DNA of 64,000 nt, from the NCBI RefSeq assembly GCF_932526225.1, contig NC_064034.1:6248001-6312000 (forward strand). The letters run 5' to 3'. The stretch comes from Nematostella vectensis (taxonomy: Eukaryota; Cnidaria; Anthozoa; Actiniaria; Edwardsiidae). Position 1 is the first letter of the stretch. Every line of letters begins with the position of its first letter. Made by a program: the position numbers and the translations under genes. The notes under the pieces were generated by a model that made no database searches, was not told the DNA's origin, and was given only the letters and a program-made list of their open reading frames with translations. Below, in pieces: positions 47,301 to 56,610 of the stretch.

Positions 47301-50300
47301 TCCTTGTTTAAATTTGAACATTTAGTCTAAGAGCGTTTATTCTTGGCATATTAGTGCAGTATTATTGTAGTGTTTTACTTCCCTGCTCAATACCTGACTC
47401 AAAAATTCCCGTCAAAACTCCATCTCTTTTTTTATACCAACCAGATTAAAGCAGTATCAGAGAAGTCATTGCAGATGACGGAAAATGTCGCAACCCTACT
47501 AGCGTCTAAGATGATGACGGGGGAGCCTTTGAAGAACTTTTCTAGTCCGAGTATCGGGATGTCCCTTGCTAAGACTTCAGCTGACCAGGCGCCTAAGTCA
47601 TTTGTCATCAAAGGCGGCGAATTTGATGTTCCTGAGGAGATGGCTGGTCTTCTAGTGAGTTTAAATTGTTAACCGTTTACCTCTGGTCGCTTATAGCATT
47701 CTATAGCATTCTGCATGTAGCGAGGAGCTGTTATTCGAAGGGGGGCGCTTAAAATGTCTTCAGCTCCTAGTATATTAAACTGTCATGTCTAAATTCTAAG
47801 TTTATTAAAAAAATCAAACTGAATCAACGAACAGCAGTAAAACGGACAAACCTCAAAACACAGTTTTTTTGTTGCTCAATTAAATCATAAAAAAATAGTA
47901 ACTTGTGTGTGATAACTGCCGAATCTCATATTAGCGCCTTAAAATCATGATTCTTTAAAGATTCTATGATCTTTTTACATTGATGATGTATAATGCCTCC
48001 GTTTCATGGAGTGAGCGACCAGCTCTTCTAATTTGGTCATTGTCAAGATATTTTTTTTCATCTTTTAGAAATCTGATCCGTCTGGGGGATCCGTGATCAG
48101 CCAGTCCACTTTGACAGTAGCCAACCCATTCTTCTACAGCAATGACAGCAACTCTACCACCCGCGTGCGATCGCCCGTCGTCAGCCTTACCTACAAAATG
48201 GAGGGTGGGAAAGAGTTTGTTGTGAGGAACCTCTCTGAGCCGTTCAAGATTAAAGTACCACTGCCACCGAAGAGTAAATCAGAAAACGCCAGCGATTTCC
48301 CGTTTTTCGTGAATCCTGGTCCAATTCTGACAATGCACAAGTTTACTATCGAGCATAACAACACCGCCTTTGACTTGAGGATTCAACCCGAAAACGAGGT
48401 AATTTTAGCTATACAAATTTCACTTCTGTGATCATTTGATTTGAAAATGAAACAATCTTTGATTTGATAGCACAGAGGCTATTCAACCCAACAGGCAGAC
48501 GATGTACAGGGTTTGGATGGGGTTAACCGACAAGCGACAAACGGCATAAAAAAAGTAACCGACTACTATGACAAAAAATGGAAAAATAGCGACAAAAAAT
48601 ATTTGCCGACTACCGACATTTTTACACTCTTTACTTCCATCGTCAGGCTACTTAAATTCAACTTTTCTGTCAATATTAATCAATAATTAATATATAATTG
48701 CTAATCTATTAAAATTACTAATCAATCCTAAATAATGTTTAATCTAGTTTATACATGAAATCTGGTACATAACGGAATACTAACTTAGATTAACCGACTA
48801 CCGACAAAGACCGATAATTCTTACCAACTACCGACAAATTTTGGAAATTTTAACTGACTACCGACATGCAGACCCTCCCCCCATCTAGACCCTGGATCTA
48901 GAAATAGATGCTCGTACTGTAAGGAGTAGTGGGGAAAACCTGCATTATACACACCTTAGGTCAGAAGTGCTTTAGCTGGGAGAATAATGTAGTCCGTAGA
49001 TTGCTTTCCAAAATGTTAAATATGAAGTGTGTTTCACCAACAAAAGGCATTGTTGGTAATGCAAGTGTTTTTTTAGGTATTTGTGACGGTCTATGTGCGG
49101 TTTGGAGCAAGACCTAACATTCGCGATCACGACATGGAGTTCCATCACCCGGATCTCTCATCATGTGTTGAGCCAATAGCACGTGACAACTGCACGGGCG
49201 TCTTTGACTTTAACGAATGCATTGGGCTCACGCAAGACGTGAATTACACAAGTTTTGAGTGGTGTAGAAAATGGCCTAACGTAAACTTTCTCTATAATTC
49301 ATCATTGACGCGCAACCAGACAATGTGTAGTGCGTTTGAAGAGCAGGTCACATGCGTGCCACCGTCTGTCACACCTGAGTGTAATGCAACGTGCGTAGGC
49401 CCTAATTGTACAATGGCTAACTCGACATCTGGTAACTCCACTAGTGGCAATTTGACTTCCGGGTGTCATGCTAATTATTCAAACTTTTCCAACACAAGTA
49501 GTAACGCGACAGGTAGTAACGTGACAAGAAGTGGAGCGAGCTCTTTGTGTGCGAACGTCGTGGAATTTTTGAAATGTTACAATATATCCGAGGAACGATT
49601 CCAGAAGTGCAAAGGACTATTAAAGAACAAGAAGCTGTATTATGGCAAGTACGAGAAATGTCTCAAAGACCCTTACCGGATATATTTCGGGCTAGACGAT
49701 TTCGGAAAATCTGGCGTGTACTATGCAGCGGTTCGATACCCTGCTGGTCCAAAACCAACCGACCCTCCGACTACTGCACCCCCGACTACAAAACGACCAA
49801 CTAATCCACCTCGCAATTTGACAACTGAAACGCCAACAACCAGACAGTGGCAGACGTGGTTAACGGGGAAAAAGCCAAACAATAAAAGGGAAGATGATAA
49901 GAGGAGAAAAAAAAGAGATCTTGGTGGTACAACCTGGCAGGATGATGAGGACAGTGATCCGATATCAGGAAAGGATAGAGTGGAAAACGATGAAGACGAT
50001 CAATGGCAAACGGAAGTAGTCTTCGACAACCGAGAGGAGTCTGATGAAAGCAACAGTGATTTAGTTGAAAATATTGGTGTTGGCATTGGACCTGTACCAC
50101 TTCGGGTTAGACGTGCGGCGGTAGAAGTTAACTCCACAGACAAAACTAATGTCAGCACGACTACTTTTAAAGGACGCCGTTGCGCGCCGGTGGAAGAAAA
50201 ACCTGCCCCTACCGGTCCCCCTCCGCCAGTGACCTTTCCGCCAGTCATCCCACAAGACTTCAACGCTTCGACGTCCTTAGAGTACAAATTTGACATAAAC

Positions 50301-53300
50301 TTGTACTCGTGTTTGTACTGGGACAAAGATAAAGAGGTGTGGAGCACAGACGGGTGCGAGGTAAGCTGCACAGCCAAGCATTACAGGCGGGCGGGCGGGC
50401 AGGTAGGGAACCAGGTTACTTAATACCCAGGGCCAGCTTTGAGAAAACTCTTCCATTCTTTGCAAAAAAAATGCTCCACCACTCAACAACATACAATTTT
50501 TTGCTTTACAGCAATATCTATGAAAGAATAGGTAGTTTTTATCGAATTTTTAAGAGTTATGCCAAGCAAGAAAATTACGGTTTTAAACCCTTGATAACAG
50601 CCGAGACATTCCAGTTAATTTAACTTTTTAAGACCCCGTTAATTCCAGAATAATAATGAAAAAAATCTTATTTGCGCAAAAGTTGATATAGAACCTCGCT
50701 TGCAACACGTGAAAAAAAAAAATTACGACTACGAAGGAATCGTAACCTACTGGAAAGGCAAGGTTTTTTGCATTCTTTTAGTCTTTTATCTCTCGTGACG
50801 CAAAGAAAATCTGGATTCGTAAGAGGTCTTAACCTCAAGCCCGAAAAAATACAGTTCTAAACGCTTTAGTCAATTAACACAACGTGACTAATGCTTATAG
50901 AAGTCCTACGATTAAATCGCTCGAGAAAGCAATGAATCTCTTTCAGAACTAGCCTCCTCCACAGGCCTCTCGAGTGCTTTGGAAAAAATGTCCCGGTCTA
51001 ACTCACCAGGAACCCCAATTCATAAAAATGCTGAAAATTAAAAATGCCAAAAACACTCGAGATGCCTGCGGAGGAGGCCAGTTCTGAAAGAGATTCATTG
51101 CTTTCTCGAGCGAAGAACACATACGTTTTATTCCAAATTTAAAGTCGCATTCACAAACAAGAATAGAAATAACGAACCGTAGCCGAACAGTAGATAAACG
51201 CCGACGGTTCCTAAATCTTCAAGAATACCACTAGTCTGCTGCAGCAGTTGATTATGCTCTTAGTGAGCATATTACTTAAAACGGAAGAGTTTGTGCGATG
51301 TTTCTCTCGAGAGTCAATCTCAGAAACGGTTAAAATCATGCTTTTACAGAACCCTTTCGGGAACACAGCCATCACATCTTTGTCTTCTAAAAATGACATG
51401 AATGCTATGATCGTCTTAAAATAACGGATTTGCCTTTCGAACGAAGAATGTTTAGAGCTTTTTGAATCGCTTCCTCGGTGATCGCTACGTTTAATCAGCA
51501 CTGAAAGCACGAATGTGATAAAGCTATGGAGTAATGAGTGATGGGAGGTCATAAGCCAATCAGATCGCTTCGTCCGTATACGGACGAAGTTTGAAATCTA
51601 TGAACGAAAAAGGCGAGACATCCTGTAGGCGTTCTTTTTCCCCTCTCCTCCTCCCCCTTCCCCACGCATTTTTTCTCCCCCTCCCCCTGCAAAGCGCGTT
51701 ATCCAAGATGGCGGCCGTGTGGTTTTGTGCCGGAAAAACTATCAAAGCCTACAAGTAGGCTAGATTGAAGTGGTCTGGATAGACAGGCACGATGAAGCTT
51801 GTTGTCATGATGTTGTGTTGAACATGCTGTGTTTTCTTTCACTGCAGCCCCACACAAACTCAACACCAGAACTCCTTGTTTGTATGTGCAATCACCTTAC
51901 CTCTTTTGGAGCTGGCGTCATGGTGGCTCCCAATCCGATCGACTTTGACCAAGTCTTCGCCAACTTTGCCAATATAACAGCCACAGGGAACTTCTCTGTG
52001 TTGTTCACGGTTTGTGGGCTGTTTCTTCTGTACATCATTGCGATTATCCTTGCCAGACGCGCCGATAAACGGGATAAGAAAATGGTATGTGTCTGTGAGA
52101 GTGGAATATGCTGAAAATTACAATCCTTAGCCTGATTCATAGATCTTTTTGCCACCATGAAGGCAATCAAACCCAGAATCTAGGCAAACACTGACCAAGT
52201 TCTGTCTGAGGAGCAGTTATAAATAGCTAGAGCAGGCCCCTTACTTGCGTAACGACCCTCGCCTTATGACGAACGATAAGTAACTTTTCAAGATGGGAAA
52301 GGAAATGGTGATGGTAGTGTAGAGTTGAGCTAGCTGCATGAATAGGTCTTTTACTACAATTTTCGCACCTTTTTTCTTTACTGTCTTCTTACATCCGACT
52401 ATAACATCCGCTGGGAAGTAAGAAGTTCTTTTGTTAGTTCTTTTGTTAAAAAATATCAAAACCAATTTTCCATTTGCATGATCTTAAAATGTTCAAGTTT
52501 ACAGTATATCTAAACAGAATATCCACAATTTAAAAGGTATGGTGTCCTTCGCTAGATCTTTATTATCAAATTGCAATCTTACTATTTGCCTTGCTTCTCT
52601 TTCTTTCAAAGGTCGCAAATGCTGTTTTAGCAGCCCCAGTCCCAACCAGCAAATCCGGCTATTCTTACCAAGTCAGCGTGTACACAGGGACCTTCAGAGG
52701 ATCCGGCACAACAGCTAAGGCCTCCTTAATTATCAGTGGCGATCATCATGACAGCCCTATAATACCTCTGACAGACGCAAGCGGGAATTCAGAGGAGGTA
52801 TTATCTCGCGGGAACGTGGCACAGTTTATAGTGAACACCCCAGTTTGTCTAGGCCCCATCAACTACATTCACATATGGCACAACAACGCCGGTGACGACC
52901 CCTCTTGGTTTCTAAGACAAGTCGTCATTGAAGACGTCCAGACTATGAAAAAGATGTTTTTCTTGCTCAGTGACTGGCTGGCGCTTGATAAGGGCGAAGG
53001 CATCGTGGAAAAGATCATCTACACAGCTACGCAAAAGGAAATGGGAAAATTCAAGAATCTCTTTTATACTCACACATCAAAGAGTTTCAGTGACAAACAT
53101 TTGTGGATCTCGGTTGTGCTTCGCTCACCATTGAGTCCATTTACGCGTGTCCAGAGAGTCACATGCTGTCTTTCGCTGTGCCTATGTGCAATGCTTGCCA
53201 ACGCCATGTTCTATCAGATTGATGGTGGGTCCGACAATGAGATTACGATTGGACCAATAACCCTCAGCCTGAGGCAGATTATGGTGGGTGCACAGAGCAG

Positions 53301-56300
53301 TCTGGTCATAATTCCACTAAACGTGCTGATCATCTTCATCTTTAGAAAAGTGCGTCCAAAGAAAAAAGATGAGGATAAAACACGCAAATGCAATACTAGT
53401 GCAAAGCCTGCTAAGGACGCTGATGAGTCGGCTGCTAAGAAGAAAAAGAAGGGGCGTACGCTACCTCACGGGTTTGTGTACGTGGCTTACGTTCTGTGTT
53501 TACTAAGCTCTCTTACGTCGGCAGCATTCGTGCTTTTCTACAGCATGATGTGGGGTACCGAAAAGTCTAACCAATGGATAGCATCTGTAATGATCTCTCT
53601 GGTACAAGACATCTTCCTTATTCAACCTTTCAAGGTAATCCTTATTGCTACAATGCTATCACTGATCTTCCGCAAGCCTCCAGAAGACGAAGAAATTGCA
53701 GGAGAGCAGGCTGCGCCAGCAGCGCCCAAGATGAGTGCAGAGCAGAACAAGCTAAAGTACGTGAAACCCCCGGAAGAATTGCAAGAACCTCCTCTTGACC
53801 AAGGAAAAGTACAAGAATTGCGCGAGCGAAGACAGAAGGAGAACAAGGTGAGGGGCATGCTCAGGGAAATTGTCTTCCACTTGGTGTTTTATTTGGCTCT
53901 GTCAGCCACGATCCTCGGTGTGGAATCAAGTCATCGGTATCGTCTGAGCAACCACTTGCAGGATGTCTTCAAAAGTAGTGAAAAGGTGGGGATATAACAT
54001 GCTATTCTTTACAACAAAGTGGTAAATCGGTGGAACAAAGTGGAGCAAGTCAAAATGTATTAGTCAAGAACAAAATATAACAAGGACATAAGAGTGTGTT
54101 TAAGTGCTAAATACGGTAAAAGAATGTGCTAACTACATCCTTTTTGGATTTACCTTTTTCAAAGCGACAATCGCACTAGTTCAGGTCAATTAAGAAACAT
54201 CTCCGATGATTTTTAACGGAAAACGCGAAAAATATTTCGAAACTTTATAAGCATTTCTATTGGATGTTTTTACGATGAGTAACTGATAATTTAGAGCGGA
54301 TGGCCTGTAATAGAGCAGAATCTAATAGATTCTATTATCTTTTGTCGGTTGAGGTTTTCGTCGGCCCGCCAGTATTTAACTAGTGCGATTTGCGCTTTAA
54401 TAAAAAAAAACGTCCTCAATAATGGTCGTAATATTTTGTAGATTAAGTCACTGAATTGTTATCATTTTTTATTCCAAATTATTAGGGAAAACAATGGATA
54501 CACTAGAATTTTTTTAATGTTACATTTGATGTTCTCTAGGTTATGGATTCTAGATTGTTCTGGGAATGGTGCGATAGCTACCTTGTTCCTGGCCTCTATG
54601 ACACTGCATGGTACAACAACCAGAATTTTACCGAAGAGACAGGCACCATTTCTACCAAGAAAGCCTTCCTGGTTGGCATGCCTCGGCTGAGACAGACGCG
54701 TGTTAAACAAGGTAATCGAATGGCGAATTCAAGCATGTAACCAAGATATTTTAGGTATTATATCGACAACAATGTATCATACTTTATTTTTAGACTGTTA
54801 TTTTGAAGTTTTCTTGCGAATAAACCGTTGTATATTATAAACAATAACAAAGGAGTGGTTGATCAACATGCTTTTAGAGGCTGTACGTCTAGAAAGGAGC
54901 AGTAGATTTTCGGACATCGAAATTATGGGATAATTCATTCAAAATATGATACTACCATAAACTACCTCAGTTATTAGTGAAAAACACATTAACTAATCTT
55001 TTTTCAATGCGCTTTGATGTTTAAAATCCACGCCATCGGATGTGTTCAAAATAGGACTCATTTAAATATGCTAATAGCGTTTTGGGCCCCATCAAAATGT
55101 GGAATAAAATGTGATAGACCTCTCGGCTGGCGTCGGTTTATTAATCGATAACTCTGTCATAACTCATTACAGTACAGTAAATAATACTTAAAGAACCTTT
55201 TTCATTCAACCTCTTACAAGAAGCTTTTAAATAAAACTTTTGATTGTTGTTTTAGTCTCCTGCAAAGGCACGGAGGAATACCCCAGGCTCCAAGAAATGT
55301 TCCCATACTGCTATCCAAGCTACTCCATCTTGAACGCGGACGATTCATCGGCGAAAAGCGCACTTACTGGAAACTCCACCGTCTCCCTAAACGAATCTCA
55401 GCTGAACGCGGAAATCGGCTTCGAGAGGATCTGCCTCCAGCCGCTCATCTTCCAATCAGGAATTCACTTGGGCACATTGCCCGTGGTGACGGATGATGCA
55501 ACATACGGAGCAGGTGGACTGGTAGCCGACTTGGGTTATGATAGAGAAACTGCGGAGGATGTCTTAGAGAACCTAAGGGAGGACAACTGGATTGGTCGCA
55601 GCACTCGTCTGGTGCTTGTGGAATTTGTGGTGTTTGAACCGACATCCCGACTTTACGCTTTTGCACGGTTTACATTCGAAATCAAAATCACTGGAAAGAT
55701 CCACCCGACTGTCCGCGTGGAGCCATTGGCATTGTATGGTGTAGACGATGCTGTGTACAGTGCGATTGTAATAGCCGGCAACGTCATTTTAGCCGCCATG
55801 ACCATCTATACATTTTTTGTTGAAGTAAAGAAGATCTTCCATGAGAAGCTCGCCTACTTCAAAGAAGTTTGGAATGTTCTAGAGCTCTTGATGGTGATTT
55901 TAGCCATCACAACTGCCGTCCTTTTGGTCGTGAAGTTGACTTATGTGCAGCATATTATCACTAAGGTGCAGGAAAACCCCTACAGCAGGATGAGCTTTGA
56001 CTACGTACTGTATGGGACAGATGTGTACAAGGCGGTCGCGGCTTCTGTGGTCTTCATCGCGACAGTGAAACTCCTCAAGCTTCTGAAATTCAACGAAAAA
56101 ATAATATCGTTTACGCTTGTCATCAAACGCTCCAAGCCATATCTGCTCTCGATCTCGTTCCTCTTTGTAGTTGTCTTCATGGCATTTGCACAGCTCGGAA
56201 ACCTGGTCTTTGGCAACGATTTGCTGATCTACTCCACCATGATCAAGTCGTTTGTGAATGAGTTCGAAATGATTCTCGGCAAAGGAGTGTTTTTCCATAC

Positions 56301-56610
56301 TTTAAAGGAGGTTTCCCCAAATCTCGGCCCGTTCTTCATCTTTTGCTATTTTATGATCACTTCATTGCTTTTAGTGAACTTCTTCGTAACAATTTTGAAT
56401 GATTCATACGAAGACAGTCGTGAAGACGTGGAAAAAGATGCTGACGCTGTATTTGCCACTTTTATGGCAGCCTATCTCCGGCGATCCCTCCACGACATTT
56501 CGGATGATCTGAAGCGATCAAGCACAAAACGTCGCCGCCTACATCACAATACGGACATTGACTATGATTTCAAAAGATTTGAGAAAGAAAAAGATTTCTT
56601 TCTCTACTGA
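29383..56610 (+). CDS. Polycystin-1-like receptor (REJ/GAIN-GPS/PLAT/PKD channel), 20 coding exons, about 2592 aa
   Basis: Exons: 29383-29512, 30719-31105, 31964-32082, 37498-37574, 38108-38247, 38577-38770, 39292-39595, 39902-40226, 40793-40935, 41202-41686, 42350-42517, 43024-43149, 46960-47178, 47445-47654, 48069-48398, 49077-50360, 51848-52084, 52612-53985, 54540-54711 and 55256-56610. All introns are GT-AG, phases match at every junction and the total (7779 nt) is divisible by three. Domain order: signal peptide, cysteine-containing N-terminal domain, REJ region, GAIN-like region, GPS, TM1, PLAT, membrane segments, TOP domain, channel-like core. Polycystin-1 family proteins are self-cleaved membrane receptors that usually pair with a TRPP channel subunit, often at cilia, to sense mechanical or chemical cues. 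This protein lacks the leucine-rich repeats and the row of PKD repeats of vertebrate PKD1 and is closer in size and layout to PKD1L2/PKD1L3/REJ types. A splice acceptor just before the ATG suggests a 5'-UTR exon. The orthologue within the family is not decided. Confidence 0.9.
29569..29860 (+). repeat. Degenerate tandem repeat in receptor intron 1
   Basis: Repeated blocks such as TTATGGTTTGCCTTGTATGT and ACCATGTTACATCTTGTGCC recur with a period of roughly 45 bases and many changes. Open frames through it in three phases are artefacts of the repeat. Confidence 0.7.
30190..30262 (+). repeat. Short tandem repeat (GATTTGTGAATCGCGAA type)
   Basis: Four degenerate copies of a 16-20 base unit in intron 1 of the receptor gene. 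Confidence 0.6.
31535..31675 (+). mobile_element. MITE copy 1 (CATCCTCGGGGACC family)
   Basis: Inverted ends CATCCTAGGGGACCCACGGC and GCCCTGGGTCCCCGAGGATG with an interior rich in CGCTCG/GAGCG palindromes. It lies in receptor intron 2 between exons 2 and 3. A second, shorter copy is at 32219-32324. Confidence 0.8.
32107..36424 (+). repeat. 32-bp minisatellite array, about 4.1 kb, in receptor intron 3
   Basis: Unit about GGAAGGCTGCTTATGTAGGT followed by AGGTGGATGTAA. From about 32340 to 36420 there are some 127 copies in nearly unbroken 32-base register. Copies differ at two main spots: the base after GTA (A, T or G) and AGGTGG versus AGAGGG. The first 230 bases are decayed units interrupted by a MITE. 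One copy near 34945 has a small internal duplication. The unit is not a multiple of three and contains stops, so it is not coding. Confidence 0.95.
32219..32324 (-). mobile_element. MITE copy 2 (CATCCTCGGGGACC family)
   Basis: 106 bases with near-perfect 27-base inverted ends (CATCCTCGGGGACCCAGGGC to GCCCTGGGTCCCCGAGGATG). It sits inside the decayed start of the 32-bp array. The flanks GCAGTTAGG and GTAGTTAGG could be a 9-base target duplication with one mismatch, or simply neighbouring repeat units. Confidence 0.85.
36434..36690 (+). repeat. Decayed companion array
   Basis: Units of about 20 bases (ATGCAGAGTATAGGTAG, TTACGCAGAAGTGAG, TTTATGCAAGGTGTAGATAG) arranged in a three-part higher-order repeat of about 62 bases directly after the 32-bp array. 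The TAGGTAG core suggests common descent. Confidence 0.7.
37669..37811 (+). repeat. Compound microsatellite in receptor intron 4
   Basis: (ATAAC)n, then (AATAAC)n, then (ATAGC)n in direct succession. Confidence 0.9.
38858..38874 (+). repeat. Poly(G) tract after a purine-rich run
   Basis: 17 G at the end of a GGA/GGGAG-rich purine stretch that starts near 38806, in the receptor intron after exon 6. Confidence 0.9.
40270..40532. mobile_element. MITE between receptor exons 8 and 9
   Basis: Ends of about 40 bases are inverted copies: CCACAGGCTTACCAACCTCT on the left, AGGCTGGTAAGCCTGTGG on the right, with GTCTCTAGTCAAT / ATTGACTAGAGAC further in. Element length is 263 bases. Target duplication is unclear. 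Confidence 0.8.
41779..41796 (+). repeat. Poly(C) tract, 18 bases
   Basis: Homopolymer in the receptor intron after exon 10. Confidence 0.9.
41845..41912 (+). repeat. 16-bp tandem repeat, four copies
   Basis: Four near-perfect copies of GTGGCACGTCACCGCT in the intron after exon 10. Each copy contains a CACGTCA word that resembles CREB/bZIP sites; a regulatory role is speculation. Confidence 0.85.
42767..42880 (+). repeat. Dispersed repeat copy B
   Basis: Shares GGATTCGCGTCT and GGGTTTTCGCGTT with copy A at 9030-9150, followed by a partly palindromic CGCGTTGTTCG/CAACGCG stretch. Located in the receptor intron between exons 11 and 12. Confidence 0.5.
43108..43405 (+). repeat. Exon-12-derived minisatellite, left part
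   Basis: The last 42 bases of exon 12 and its splice donor form the first copy of a 43-48 base unit (GACTGYACCTCAAATGCCGA then GGAAGTATTGATAAGAACC). About seven copies run to 43405, where a transposon splits the array. Confidence 0.85.
43406..46586 (-). mobile_element. Kolobok-like DNA transposon, 3181 bp, TTAA target duplication
   Basis: The ends are inverted: GGCGAAGGTTAACCTAAACT on the left and the complement of AATTTAAGTTAACCCCCGCC on the right. TTAA is duplicated at 43402-43405 and 46587-46590. Removing the element and one TTAA restores a normal unit of the host minisatellite (GGAAGTA-TTAA-TAAGA), so the empty site can be read directly. TTAA duplication is typical of Kolobok and piggyBac; the transposase type points to the Mutator-like-domain (Kolobok-type) group. 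It carries one degenerate transposase gene on the minus strand. Confidence 0.85.
44082..46161 (-). pseudogene. Broken Kolobok-type transposase (Mutator-like domain)
   Basis: Minus-strand exons 46161-45807 and 45597-44082 join in phase across a GT-AG intron. Exon 1 ends with GYRLIDLGNLSNS, typical of the domain start. Exon 2 has the CSSCGKNSC zinc-like motif, then SFDGTWAKRGFTS, VISVDTGEVLDS, MEAEGAQVLWSRS, a DGDSK motif, CVGHVQKRMGKQL, DGRSIGGHGRLSD, YGLAIRQNT and NANESLNSLVWARCPK, the conserved order of this transposase family. Two frameshifts break it, near 45181 (between the TWAKRGFTS and VISVDTG motifs) and near 44385 within a run of seven G. The protein ends in a basic tail (KKRRRVE). 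The 5' start was not found; an acceptor before exon 1 suggests another upstream exon. It is probably inactive unless the shifts are assembly errors. Confidence 0.8.
46587..46765 (+). repeat. Exon-12-derived minisatellite, right part
   Basis: About four more copies of the 43-48 base unit resume immediately after the transposon, the last ending near 46765. One late copy (AACTAAAGGTAAAACTGCACC) again carries a donor-like GGTAAA. Confidence 0.85.
46960..50360 (+). other. Receptor exons 13-16: GAIN-like region and long linker
   Basis: Residues about 867-1547. Exons 13-15 form the alpha-helical and beta part that precedes the cleavage site (MTENVATLLASKMMTGEPL; VVSLTYKMEGGKE). Exon 16 is 1284 bases and encodes VFVTVYVRFGARPN, a cysteine-rich segment, a dense N-glycosylation cluster (residues about 1222-1268), a Pro/Thr-rich stretch, a basic RRKKR site (1395-1399), an acidic stretch, an RVRR site (1462-1465), a proline-rich stretch and the first half of the GPS (CLYWDKDKEVWSTDGCE). 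The insert between GAIN strands is much longer than usual. Confidence 0.8.
48507..48894. mobile_element. MITE between receptor exons 15 and 16
   Basis: Ends CAGGGTTTGGATGGGG and CCCCATCTAGACCCTG are inverted copies with two mismatches. The interior holds several CCGACTACCGACA words. The flanks GATGTA and GATCTA are a possible but imperfect target duplication. hAT-like ends are suggested. Confidence 0.75.
50918..51112. mobile_element. Long-TIR MITE between receptor exons 16 and 17
   Basis: Arms of about 59 bases (left CGCTCGAGAAAGCAATGAAT, right ATTCATTGCTTTCTCGAGCG) are inverted copies with about three mismatches and enclose an 80-base centre. Confidence 0.85.
51568..51589. repeat. Perfect 22-base palindrome
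   Basis: CTTCGTCCGTATACGGACGAAG reads the same on both strands without a spacer, in the receptor intron before exon 17. It may be an element end-to-end junction or a cruciform-prone site. Confidence 0.85.
51848..53985 (+). other. Receptor exons 17-18: GPS, TM1, PLAT domain, TM2-TM6
   Basis: Exon 17 completes the GPS with CMCNHLTSFG; self-cleavage is expected between Leu1564 and Thr1565. TM1 is about 1596-1616 (FSVLFTVCGLFLLYIIAIIL). Exon 18 begins with a PLAT domain, about 1644-1760 (YSYQVSVYTGTFRGSG, IHIWHNN, WFLRQVVIED), a lipid- and protein-binding cytoplasmic module found in all polycystin-1 proteins. Membrane segments follow (VTCCLSLCLCAMLANAMF, LVIIPLNVLIIFIF, VYVAYVLCLLSSLTSAAFVL, LREIVFHLVFYLALSATILG) with two lysine-rich cytoplasmic loops. 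Confidence 0.9.
54540..56610 (+). other. Receptor exons 19-20: TOP/polycystin domain and channel core
   Basis: Exon 19 encodes the start of the extracellular TOP domain (LFWEWCDSYLVPGLYDTAWY ... FLVGMPRLRQTR). Exon 20 completes it (NWIGRSTRLVLVEFVVFEPT) and then gives the six-helix PKD-channel core. The pore region reads EFEMILGKGVFF and is followed by FFVTILNDSYEDSR, matching PKD2-family sequence around the filter and the end of the last helix. The C-terminal tail is short and basic without an obvious coiled coil. TAG-free reading ends with TGA at 56608-56610; an ATTAAA at 56670-56675 is a candidate polyadenylation signal. Confidence 0.9.
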
